From positions 1,302,001 to 1,366,000 of the forward strand of contig JAWUZG010000015.1 of assembly GCA_036785705.1 (NCBI GenBank): a stretch of DNA of 64,000 bases, given 5' to 3'. Positions 1-9,655 of this stretch are shown here, piece by piece. How positions within the stretch are numbered: the stretch's first letter is position 1; every line of letters begins with the position of its first letter. A program made the position numbers and the translations under genes. The notes beneath the pieces were generated by a model. That model saw only the letters and a list, made by a program, of their open reading frames with translations, was not told the origin of the DNA and made no database searches. This stretch comes from Acanthornis magna. Taxonomy: Eukaryota; Chordata; Aves; Passeriformes; Acanthizidae.

Positions 1-506
1 ACACTGGGCTGCAGTGACCTTCCCTCCCAGTCTGAGGGCACTGAGCCCCCCAGGACAGCGAGGTGCCCTGGTTGGGCACCCCAGGGCTGTGTTTTAGCTC
101 TGCCACCCTGGAGCAGCTCCTGCAGCCTCACCCTGTGCCAGTTCTGGCTCCCAGGTCCTTATTTTAGCTCTGGGAAGGAGATGTGTGACGTGGGGAATTA
201 AACACGCTCCCAGCTCTCACCAGCCCTTCCAGAGGTTTTTTCCCTGGGTGCACAAGATTCTTATTCCGAGTCCTTTGCCTTCCCCTGCTTTTTAGGCTCT
301 GATCTTCACACCCCAATACTGGAAACTTGTCAAGAGAGTCAGTGTCTTCATTAGGACCCTTGGCACCCCGACACTGCTGCTGGGATGATGGGGAGCTTGG
401 GGGTTGATTGAATTTTGGGGCAGTCTCTTTTTTATGTGTAGAAACCCTCCTTGGAATGAGTCAGGAGGCAGAAAATGAGGAAACACTCTGTATTTTATAG
501 GATATG
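1..506. other. Unique non-coding sequence
   Basis: GC-rich at the left, AT-richer toward the right. I see no gene, repeat family or RNA signature. The short open frames on either strand start and stop at random and show no recognisable domain. Confidence 0.5.
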
Positions 507-650
507 TCACAGATCTCACAATGGGTTGGGTCGAAGGGACTTTAAAGCTCATCCAGTCCTATCCCCTGACATGGGCAGGGACACCTTCCACTATCCCAGG
601 CTGCTCAGAGCTCCATCCAACCTGACCTTGGACACTTCCAGGACAACCAC
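507..650 (-). mobile_element. CR1 LINE 3'-end fragment
   Basis: The antisense CR1 tail is clear: a TCACA-type end, then a TGGGTTGGGTCGAAGGGACT block, a CATGGGCAGGGACACCTTCC block and a CTTGGACACTTCCAGG block. The order and spacing match the last ~140 bp of CR1 read on the minus strand. The copy is 5'-truncated, as is usual for CR1, and carries no ORF2. A second CR1 piece in the opposite sense follows at 796. Confidence 0.85.
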
Positions 651-795
651 AAGTTTCCATTTTCTCAGGAATAAAGGCCATGACAGGAGGAGCTGTTGTG
701 TTTTCCTTTGCAGCACTTTTGGCTCCGTGTCTCAGAGCAAGAAAATGGGGTCACATTTCTGTGCTCCCAAAGCCAGGACAAGAAAGAGCCCCAGG

Positions 796-1202
796 GGTTG
801 GAGCACAGGTGTGATGAGGAGCAGCTGAGGGAGCTGGGAAAGGGCTCAGCCTGGAGAAAAGGAGGATCAGGGGGACCTTGTGGCTCTGCACAACTCCTGA
901 CAGGAGGAGACAGCCGGGGGGGTCAGGCTCTGCTCCCAGGGAACAGGGACAAGAGGAGAGGAAACCTCCTCCAACTTTACCAGGGAAGGTTTAGATCGAA
1001 TATTAGGGATTTTTTTTCCCCTGAAAGGCTGGTCAGGCACTGGCACAGCTGCCTGGGGCAGTGGTGAAGTCACTCTCCTTAGAAGTGTTCCAAAAATGTG
1101 GATGTGGCCCTTGGGGACATGGCTCAGTGGCGGTCCTGGCAGTGCTGGGGTAAGGGCTGGACTCTCAGGGAGCTTTTCCCACCTCAGGGATTCTGGGATT
1201 CC
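796..1202 (+). mobile_element. CR1 LINE 3' fragment, sense
   Basis: It starts in a GATGAGGAGCAGCTGAGGGA block and runs through the CTCAGCCTGGAGAAAAGGAG and TTGTGGCTCTGCACAACTCC blocks to a CCTCAGGGATTCTGGGATTC end. This is a longer CR1 3' piece (about 400 bp) than most here and covers the untranslated region with a little upstream sequence. Short A/T and G expansions interrupt it. It has no coding capacity. It has a sister of the same subfamily on the minus strand at 13150. Confidence 0.88.
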
Positions 1203-2194
1203 CTAAAGGTGCAGGACACTCTCATCACTTTAACAATATTGGGTTGCTCTCAGCTCCCCAGCACAGGGACCTGCTGTAAAAATCTGCGAGCAGCTCTTCT
1301 CCAGGAAAAGAAAATTTCATTCAAGTCCATTTTTTGTAATTGAATGTTGCCATTTCTCTACAGGAGGCTTTAGTCCCCCAAAACTGCACCAAATACCAGT
1401 GAAGGCTTTCCAGGGAAATATCTATAGATAGAAACTGAAGGAGATGTGCAGAGGGCCCCCATCCTAAAGCAGTTCTACGTGAAGATGCTCTTTAATTCAG
1501 AGCAGGTGATTAGTGTAATTGAGCAGCAAAGTGCCCTAACTGCTCTGCACAAATCCCCACGTGGGTGTGGAACCTGTTCTTGCAGTTATTAGGTGAGTTC
1601 ACATCACTTCCTTTACTTTTCCAGGCAAGAAAGACCCTGGAGATTATAGGAAGGGGCACAGATTTAAAGGAACTATCAAGAAATATATGAGTTGTAGATT
1701 AAAGATAAAACTCTCTTTAGAAAATGCTTTTCAGCAGCTTTGCTGGTGGATAAACTGAAATAAAGCAATTAAATCAAAGGGAGTGGAAATAAGCAAAGAT
1801 GATCCTGACGGTTGAACTTCTGTAATAAACACTTGTCACTTAGATGTGCCTTTTGTTTGCAGCACTCAGATCTGCACGGTGCGTTAGCACAGGAGTGCAT
1901 GAAAATTTGTATTTCGAAGCATTTTATTCCTCTTGTAGTAATTTAAATAATGCCAAATTGAGCATGAAGCTGACTGGATTCAATTGCTGTCATCAGAAAA
2001 GAAGACTGAGTGGGCTGGGGAAGGTTGTCCTCCCTCCCAGCAGTTGCCCAGCGAGGAAAACTGCTCCAAGTGAGGGCAAGGAGACACTGCTGTTTGTGTG
2101 CTGCTGAAATCTCCTTCAGTCAATGCCCAGCCATGGCTGAGTGCACACTGTTTAACTTGGGCAGGCCAGGCACGAGTGTTAGCCGGGAATCAGA
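1203..2194. other. AT-rich unique sequence
   Basis: About 1 kb without recognisable repeats or genes. It contains A/T-rich blocks around 1660-1830. Short open frames near 1844-2107 have no domain similarity I can see. Confidence 0.5.
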
Positions 2195-2323
2195 GCTGCA
2201 GCCAGAGCCTGGCTGGACAGGGCTTGGAGCAGCCTGGGAGAGCGGAATGTGCTCCTGACCATGGCTGGGGTGAGAAAACATGAGCTTTGAGGCCCTTTCT
2301 CATCCAAACCCTTCTGGGATTTT
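2195..2323 (+). mobile_element. Degraded CR1 3' end
   Basis: A GGCTGGACAGGGCTTGGAGC block is followed by a GAGCTTTGAGGCCCTTTCTC block and a TTCTGGGATTTT end, the order of a sense-strand CR1 tail. It has more substitutions than the neighbouring copies, so it is probably older. Confidence 0.75.
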
Positions 2324-2375
2324 GCTTTAGATGAGCGTAAGTGGATTCCTGTTTTTCCTCCACACCCATTCCCTG

Positions 2376-2830
2376 TGTCAGGAAAAGCTAATCCACAAAC
2401 ACCAGAGATTTGTGTCCAAAGAGGAGACAGAGGAGTCCTGTAACTTTATTCATGAATGAAGGGAGAGCTCATGGGCATTTCCCATGGGGTCTCTCAGATT
2501 GCTAGAGGACGCAGCCTCTTTTTATCCTAATTTCCCATCCTGAGGTTCCCTCTCCCTTTCCCCATAGGCTGAGGTACTCGAGAGGTACAGACTGCCCTGA
2601 ACACCTAATGCAGACACAGTAATATACATCCTCCAATGCAGACACCCTCAATACACACCCCCCTTTCTTCTTTTTCTCATGCCTCTTTTTCTGTAGTTTA
2701 TTACCACAGTCTTGGGCGAGTCAATCAGTGGAATTCCTATGGAAATCATTCCCATTGTTTCTTCTGTCTCTCAGTATCGGCCTTATCTTACCCTCAGTTT
2801 GTTTATAAAGACTCTCCCTTATTCCTGTCA
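2376..2830 (-). mobile_element. Solo LTR, copy 1 (455 bp)
   Basis: Endogenous retrovirus LTR read on the minus strand. The ends are an imperfect inverted repeat, TGTCAGGAA at the left and TTCCTGTCA at the right. It is flanked by a perfect 4-bp target-site duplication, CCTG (2372-2375 and 2831-2834). TTTATT at 2445-2450 gives a minus-strand AATAAA about 70 bp from the LTR 3' end, as expected for a short U5. The left 240 bp are highly similar to the copy at 3031, and weaker similarity continues to the right end. No internal retroviral genes adjoin it. The short TSD suggests class I/gammaretrovirus-like integration, but this is inference. Confidence 0.8.
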
Positions 2831-3007
2831 CCTGTCTCAAACCCCACTGACCTTCCTGGTACTGTGCCCAATCAGCAGCAAAGTGACAGAGGGACAAGGC
2901 TGGGCTTTGCAGGAGACACAGAGAGAGCAGAGAAGAGGGAGAAAGAGGAGGTGACCCTGGGATTGGCTCTGTTGGTCCAAATTCCAAGGTCGGGGTTTTG
3001 TCCCGTC
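2831..3007. other. Spacer between two solo LTRs
   Basis: Purine-rich spacer. It shows no primer-binding site, polypurine tract or gag/pol-like frame that would make the two LTRs a provirus. Confidence 0.55.
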
Positions 3008-3545
3008 CACTCAGGAGTTGGACTTGATCCTGTCAGGAAAAATTAATCCACAAACACCAGAGGTTTATGTCCGAAAAGGAGACAGAGGAGTCCTGTAACT
3101 TTATTCATGAATAAAGGGAGAGGTCATGGGCATTTCCCATGGAGTCTCTCAGATTGCTAGAGGATGCAGCCTCTTTTTATCCTAATTTCCCATCCCGAGG
3201 TTCCCTCTCTCTTTCCCCATAGGCTGAGGTACTGGAGAGGTATAGACTTTCTGAATCACCTAATACAGACCCCCTTCTAATGTACATTCCCCCCACCTTT
3301 TGTTTTCTTTGTGTCTCTGTTCTTTTTCTCCAGGTCCAGATATTTAGCACAGCCTTGGGTGAGTACCAGTCTGTGTCAATTACTGGAATTCCTATGGAAT
3401 TTATGGTTCCTCCCATTGCATCTTTCACCTGTCACTATCTGGCATTATCTACCAGCAGCCTCACAGTTTGTTTGTAAAGACATCTCCCTCTGTTCCTTTC
3501 AATCCCTCCCAGGCCCTTCCAGCCTGGACCATTCTGGATTCTGTG
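3008..3545 (+). mobile_element. CR1 3' tail split by an LTR
   Basis: The left part (to 3030) ends in a GGAGTTGGACTTGATCC block, typical just before the CR1 terminus. The right part (3502-3545) resumes with ATCCCTCCCAGGCCCTTCC and ends in ATTCTGGATTCTGTG. Removing the LTR at 3031-3501 and one ATCC copy restores a continuous CR1 tail, so this CR1 was in place before the LTR inserted. Confidence 0.75.
3031..3501 (-). mobile_element. Solo LTR, copy 2 (471 bp)
   Basis: Same family and orientation as the LTR at 2376. It starts TGTCAGGAAA, ends TTCCTTTCA, and has a perfect 4-bp TSD ATCC (3027-3030 and 3502-3505). TTTATT at 3100-3105 is the minus-strand AATAAA. Because its TSD differs from that of copy 1, this is an independent insertion followed by loss of the internal region, not the second LTR of one provirus. 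It lies inside a CR1 tail. Confidence 0.82.
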
Positions 3546-5424
3546 CTCCTTTTCCTCCTGGAACCCTGGGAGCAGCAGAGCTGCTGGAAGCCCCCGTGCT
3601 CCCCTCGGGCTCCCCCAGCCCCAGAGCCCACCCGAGGGGCCACAGCCACGGAAATCCCACACGACCAGGAGCAACACCCCGAGAGCTGATGAGGGAACCC
3701 CCCGTGATCAATATTTCTCATTTCTCACCACATTAACAGTTGTGTGGGGCTGGCTAATTCCTGTTCCCCTTCCCAAGGAGCCCTGGCAGTGAATGAAGCC
3801 TGGGTGGGTTTAATGTGTGGGAAAGGGAATGCTCCTATTCCCACGGAGTTCCCATGGAATTAGGTCACCCTTGGAACCAGGTAACAATAAAAAGCAGGTT
3901 AAAAACCAGGTAACAATAAAAAACAGGTTAAAAGCCAAGGGACTGGAAATATTTTGTATGAATAATGGTGGGGCAGTGCAGAGTCCAGGGAAGGTCTTAT
4001 TTAAATGTATAAATGAAATTCCAGCAGCTGGGTGGGGTGATAGAGCTTTTGGGAATGATCTCCCAGCACAGGATTTGTCAGGACAACGATTTTCAAATCC
4101 AGTGGTTTTTTGGTAGTTGATGTGATAGCAAAAAATGGCTGAATTCTGAACAAACAGTTCTCTTTTCTTGACAAGTTTCCTTCTATGGACCTGTGCAGGG
4201 TTTTTTTCCTCATTTTTTCCCCCCTGGGAACCTTAAACATTAATTTACCCTTTACAATCGGAATTTTATGTTGGATTTTTTCTTTGTTTGTTTGTTTTTC
4301 TGTAACTGAAAAATAATGGCTGCTTGATCCAAACACTTGGTTACCTGTGCATTTTCCATCAGAAATTTATGAAGTGAAGGAATAGAGAGAGCAGCCAGCA
4401 GTGGGAATCAGAAACAATCTTGGCTTGAGTGAGACTCGCTCTTTGATATTAAATGTGAAATAGCAGCATAGTTAATAGCTTTTGCATTTAAAAAAATCAG
4501 GAAAAAATGTCTGATCAGCCTTGAAAATGAGCACGTTGAAGTGTGTGTGCTGCTCACAGCAGTGAAAGATGTTTGCCTTGTCTTGCTGCTGCTGTCTGGA
4601 TATTTCAGCAGCATTTAAAAATAGCATTAAAAATATCCCACAAACATCAGGAAAACAAATATTAGAGCAGTCTGTGACTGCTCAGGGCCAGAATTTAATG
4701 GTTTTGTGGCAGAAAGGGACGTTTCCCCACCCTCACTCACACAGGGGTGAAGGCAGGTACAGGTGTATTTTCATTTTTCCACCCACTATGAGAATTTTTG
4801 AGGGAAAGGACAGGATGGCACAGGGGATTATGGATTTCTGCAACCTGTTGTCACTTGACCCCACTTCTTCTTGCTCAGCTGAAGTTTATCTGCACAGCAG
4901 ACATTGATTTCACTGCATGAACTTGTCTGGAGGTTTAATTAATGCTATGTTCAATCTGCTTTATTTATTCCTGTCATTGGCTTTACACTGTAGGTGCTCC
5001 TGACTCCCTGCACTTGGGTTTGAGAGTGCAGGAATATTATTAAATCTCCAATATTGCAGCCATCGTGATCCCCAGCAATGTGTGGCATCCAGAATGTTCC
5101 CTGAGAAGCTGGTTTTAGCAGGAAAAACTGAGTTTTGTAAAGAGTTTTTTTCAGGAACTCCATTTTCAAGTCTCCTTCTATGTATGGACTTCAGTAAAAG
5201 AAAAAAAAATATATAGTTTTGTATGAATTTTTTATATGTGCTTGTGTTGTTTTGTTAATTTATCATTCCTTTGTAATTATTGCAATTATTCCTTTGTAAT
5301 TTTTTCCTTTTCCATTTTGCCCACAATTTTTAGATCTGTGTCATTCAACACCAGAAAGGAGATCAGTGGTGAATCAGATACATTGAGGCACTTTTCCATC
5401 TTTCTCACCAAGACTTGGGGGAAA
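3546..5424. other. Unique, AT-rich sequence
   Basis: Mostly unique, with a small tandem duplication at 3875-3932, A/T-rich stretches near 4200-4330 and 5200-5330, and no gene signature. The open frames are short and AT-driven. Confidence 0.5.
3875..3932. repeat. Tandem duplication, ~29-bp unit x2
   Basis: The unit begins AACCAGGTAACAATAAAAA and appears twice back to back with one or two differences. It is probably a replication-slippage duplication. Confidence 0.8.
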
Positions 5425-5600
5425 ACAGAATTCACAGAATCCCAAAGTGGTTTGGGTTGGAAGGGACCTTAAATCCCATCCAGTGCCACCCCTGCCATGG
5501 GCAGGGACAGCTCCAAATATCCCAGGCTGCTCCAAGCCCTGTCCAGCCGGGCCTTGGACACTGCCAGGGATCCAGGGGCAGCCACAGCTTCTCTGGGCCG
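5425..5600 (-). mobile_element. CR1 LINE 3'-end fragment
   Basis: Antisense CR1 tail: TCACAGAATCCCAAAGTGGT, then TTTGGGTTGGAAGGGACCTT, then GCCATGGGCAGGGACAGCTC and the CTTGGACACTGCCAGGGATC block. It stops abruptly in the GCTTCTCTGGGC block (5' truncation). It shows few differences from other copies in the window, so it is relatively young. Confidence 0.9.
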
Positions 5601-5675
5601 TAGGAAGGCTGACGGGAAATTGGAGTGGTGCAAACTGCTTGAAGGAGGCAGAAAACCCCTGGGAGAACAACCAGG

Positions 5676-6805
5676 TGTTATACATGAAATGGGAGAATTT
5701 TGGCTTTCGCATGAAAGGTGACAAGGAATTGAATAGCTAGTATAAGCTGGACCAGTTGAAGTTGTTAACAAAGTTCTAAACAAGGAGATTGTAAGTTAAA
5801 AACTTAAGTTTGAAGACTCAGGGGTCATATAAAAGAGAAAACTTGATAAATTCTTCGGAGCTCTTTTTTCAGATGAGGCTGTGCTTAAGAAGAGAAACAA
5901 GCCCTCACCCCTGGCTGAGAGGCTAAATTTAGCTGCTCTGACACTTAGCACCATGGAAACCTGAATTGGAATGAGAAAGTTTTCCCGCCTAAAAGTCTGA
6001 GGAACACCCCTGCCCGGAGACAACGAGCCATTGGTCAAAAGGACCTTATGTCATCGCCAGGACTCCATCCAATGAACTGGACATTAAAGGAACTCTACCA
6101 ATCAGTTCCTAGCTGGGAGGCGCGACAATGGGTGGTGCTGAGAGGGGCCAAGAGGGGTAGGAAAATGACACACAGGTGCAGGAGCCTGCTCTTTTGCCTG
6201 CGCGAGTTCCGGAGTCAACTGCTGGGACTCTCTGCTCGGGACTAACCCAGGCATAGCCCGGTGCTGGAAGAACTAGGCCGGCTTTCCAACCTTTCTTTTG
6301 CTTGGAATTGAGCCCTAGTGTTGCCTAAAAGATTGGCCTAAAAGATTGCTAAAAGATAGCATATTGGCCCTTAATTCTCCAATCACACTCTCAGGTGATG
6401 ATGTTAACCACCCCAGGCCTGCTCCCCCCATCTCACAGTTGTTTACATATTTTTGGGCCCTAAGGCAATGAACATGTCCTTGAATCTGTACTCAGAGAGC
6501 CTTGTTTTGGCTAAAGGTGCTGGGAGCAGGGGATTTTAGCACTTTGTAAGAAGCACAGAACTACAGCAAGTTACAGCTACATGAAGAGTAAAAAACTAGA
6601 AATACCTGAAGGCATCACTAGCAAGCTCGAGCACTGTTGATCTCCTTGTCTTGGGTCATTTTGCCTTTTTTTTGTTGGCATTAAGTGTCTCTGATCACTG
6701 GGACCCGGATTTCTTTTATTATTTTATTCCTCCTGGTGTTGTGTTTTTAATAAATTTGAGTTTTCCTTTTTTTATAAAACAAAGAGAGTTGCCTCGTTTT
6801 TGACA
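5676..6805 (+). mobile_element. Large LTR carrying a nested LTR
   Basis: The putative LTR starts TGTTATACATG and ends TTTTTGACA, with a 4-bp TSD CAGG (5672-5675 and 6806-6809). TATAAAA sits at 5828-5834. CCAAT-type boxes occur near 6030 and 6090, and a polyadenylation signal AATAAA is at 6749-6754, about 50 bp from the 3' end. A 299-bp LTR of another family lies inside on the other strand (6319-6617), so the element itself is about 827 bp. No gag/pol/env follows. The boundaries rest on short end motifs and one 4-bp TSD, so they are less sure than the presence of the LTR. It could also be a fragment of a longer element. Confidence 0.62.
6319..6617 (-). mobile_element. Nested solo LTR, internally deleted
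   Basis: It starts TGTTGCCT and ends AGGCATCA, with a perfect 4-bp TSD CTAG (6315-6318 and 6618-6621). About 240 bp (6360-6600) closely match the LTR at 56413 in the same orientation. The part that holds the minus-strand AATAAA in that copy is missing here and is replaced by a short CCTAAAAGATTG-type duplication. Insertion happened after the surrounding LTR was in place. Confidence 0.82.
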
Positions 6806-8466
6806 CAGGGAAACGTGGAGCTCCCAGCAGGACAGGCTGGGATTCTCCGTGGTGGTTCTCACCTCGGTACCGGCAGGGCTTGGGTGTGAGAAGCATCATA
6901 AGCATCACCCAAATTCTCTCCCTCGACCCCACCAGATTTTCCGGCCCCTCCTGGCTGCTTGTCCCATGTCCCCAGGCTGGCCAGGCTGCCTGGGTCACGG
7001 ATGTGTTCTGCAGGGACGGGAGAGCAGAGCAGCCTCCTGGGAATTGGGGTTTATCTCACATCTGTCAACACGGAGAGCACAGAAAGCTCCGTGCTCTTTG
7101 TTTCCCCTTCACCAGTTAGATCCCATAAGCAAATGACACTTCCAAAAGCTTTATTGAAGGAAAATATTAAATGTCCCAGAACAGGTTTTAGGTTGGTGTC
7201 GAGGGAACGCTGGAAACTGCTGTCTAGCAGAGGTGACTCTGTGCTTAAAAGCCTTACACAATGTCAAAACCAACATTCCCTGCCTGACTCTTGACACTGT
7301 GACTTTCTTGCCTCTGTCGGACGGACCCTCCTGCTGCTGTCCCACTGTGGGACCTGCTCAGCTCCCCCTGTATCCTATAAGAGCATCCCACAGGGAGAAA
7401 AATATAAATTAAAAAAACAACACACAACAGGCATCTCCATGGAAGGATGAAACTTATGCTAACAGAGATCTACAAAAAAACAGAATTAATAAAATATACC
7501 CTGCCCATGCATTATGAAACACATCTGGCTGCAGAGTGACATGCCAGCTTTAATTTTAACTTTGGCTTGGGAGTGCTGGGGATGAAATCGCTGCATGCAT
7601 TGGTGAGCAGCCACTGCAAATGTTTGCATACACCTTTTTTCCCCCCCCTCATTCTTGTCCGTGTGTCTGATCCCACAGAGGGATGGGGAAGGGGCTGGCA
7701 GTGCACAGATGATTTTTGTAATGCTTTGGAGATTTGGGTTGAGCAGCCCATGGCCCAGGAGGAGGCACAAAGGGATAAAGGCAGGATGAGGGTGCTGGTC
7801 AGGCTGGTCAGGGCAGCTTTGGTGGGATGGCTTAGGGAAGGATTTTGGGAGCAATGCCCTCCCCCAGCCCCTCCCCTGAATGGTGCGGTGTGTGTTGCTG
7901 ATGCTGTGGGGCATCACAAGCCACCTCTGTATCCAAGGAGCTGTTCCCAGGCTTTGTGTCTCCAGTGTTCCTGGAGTGTTCCTCAGAGAGGAACTGTGTT
8001 GCTCAGGAAGGTTCTTCTTGGTTTTATCCCTGCAGGTGGGAACTGGACCCTTTTTAATCATCAGAGTTTGTGGATTTCTTCATCCGTTTCCACTTCTTCA
8101 GCCTCTGCATCTAATGCCCCTCATTTTAACAGCAGGATGATTTCCAGGGGTCAGCTCCTGGCCATACAGACACCTCCTTTCCTCGGTGCTTGCCTGCTTT
8201 TCTTTCCACTGAGTCTGCAGAACTCGAGACACACAAGTCTGTCCCCAGGGTTAGACAGTTGCTCGGAGTGCATTGCACACCAAATGTTTCCGTCAGGCCA
8301 GGCAAGTGTGGCAAGGTGGATGTGGAACCCACCAGCTGCAGATCCACAGCTCCTCAGGAGTCCTTTCCCTGCCCCTCCTGCCCCAGCTCGGCAGCTGTAA
8401 TGGAGAAAATGTTAAATATTCAGGACAGCAAACAGCAGGAGGAAAGCCAAGTCCATTAGAAATGAA
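6806..8466. other. Unique sequence, no gene found
   Basis: Mixed composition. Some overlapping open frames reach 190-277 codons near 7486-8400 on both strands, but they overlap one another antisense, lack any domain I recognise and have no splice or promoter support. I do not call them genes. Confidence 0.5.
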
Positions 8467-8632
8467 AGTTCCCCAGGGAATGGGCACAGCCCAAGGCTGC
8501 CAGAGCTCCAGGAGCATTTTGTCAATGCTCTCAGGGATGCACAAGGTGGGATTGTTGGGGTGTCTGTGCAGCGCTGGGAGCTGGGCTGGATGATCCTGGG
8601 GGTCCCTCCAGCTCAGGATATTCCATGATTCC
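8467..8632 (+). mobile_element. CR1 3' end, second subfamily
   Basis: A CCCCAGGGAATGGGCACAGC block is followed by GGGATTGTTGGGGTGTCTGT and GCTCAGGATATTCCATGATT. This tail differs from the GAGCTTTAAGGTCC type and marks another CR1 subfamily. Sisters lie at 38518 (+) and 20399 (-). Confidence 0.85.
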
Positions 8633-9394
8633 CCCTGAAAGTGGGCGCTGCTGTCACCAGGGCTGTTTCTGTCACAGCAAATGCCAGGCAGCTCCTGACA
8701 GGAGAAACTTCTGCTCCACACGAGCTGGGGTTGTACTTTCAAAGTCAGCCGACATCAATGGGCAAGGAACAGAACTTTCCTGATATAAATATTTGAACAC
8801 CAGTTTGTTAATTTTTGTTACTCTCAACGTGGATTAATTGCTGTTTTATTATCAACTTCAGCTTCTATTAGTTTAGGATTTACATCTTAAATGATAATAT
8901 CAGACTTTGTCTTGAATAAAACATTTTGCAACCTAGACGAGTTCATTAAATTCGTGAAGGTGAACTGACAGATTAAAGGCAGAACAAAGATCCTGATGTG
9001 TTTTACAATCGCAGGAATACTCATTTGGAGTTTTGTAAAACAACATTGCACATCTCAGGGAGCTCAGCTTCAAATGGATTGTGATAAATGCTGCTGCCTT
9101 TGAAGGGCTGCTGCTCCTTGTCTGCCTTCAACAGACTTCGGCACCTTTCCTCTCCTCAAAGGCTAATGAGGTGTCATTTTTCATTATTAGTGACACAAAT
9201 GACTAAAGATGTAACAAAATAACCCTCTGCATGTTGTTCTTTTTGCTAATTAACCTTGGGGGGTAGGATTATCCATTATCCCTGTGGCCCCGGCGTGGGC
9301 TGCTGGGATTCTCCAGCTGAGGGACAAGGGCTGGAATGGGGACAAGCCACACTTGTGCTGCACACCCTTTCCAGCAAGAGATACAGGAGATTTG
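8633..9394. other. AT-rich unique sequence (CNE candidate)
   Basis: It holds many TAATTA/ATTAAT-type motifs (for example near 8830-8900 and 9160-9260) and no repeats. It resembles the composition of conserved non-coding elements near developmental genes, but conservation cannot be seen from one sequence. Confidence 0.35.
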
Positions 9395-9655
9395 GAAACA
9401 CAGAATGGGTTGGGAGGGACCTTTAGAGCATCTTCTCCCAGCCCCGTGCAGTCAGCAGAGCTAACTTTGGTTTGTGAGGTTGCTCAGAGCAACCTGACCT
9501 TGAACATCCCCAGGGATGGGGCATCCCCTGCCTGTCTGGGCAGCCTGTGCCAGTGCCCACCACCCTCATTGAACAAACTTCTCCTTCCTTATCTGAATCA
9601 ACCCTGGTTTTGTTTAGAACTCCCCGTTCTGTTGCTACAGGACAGATTTACCCAA
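9395..9655 (-). mobile_element. CR1 LINE fragment
   Basis: ACACAGAATGGGTTGGGAGG starts an antisense CR1 tail. The CTTGAACATCCCCAGGGATG and GGCAGCCTGTGCCAGTGCCC blocks follow, then a decayed AACAAACTTCTCCTTCCTTA block. It is moderately diverged. Confidence 0.82.

Noticed and set aside
2376..3501. A single provirus with two LTRs
   Set aside because: Different TSDs on each LTR, a spacer of only 200 bp, and no primer-binding site or retroviral genes.
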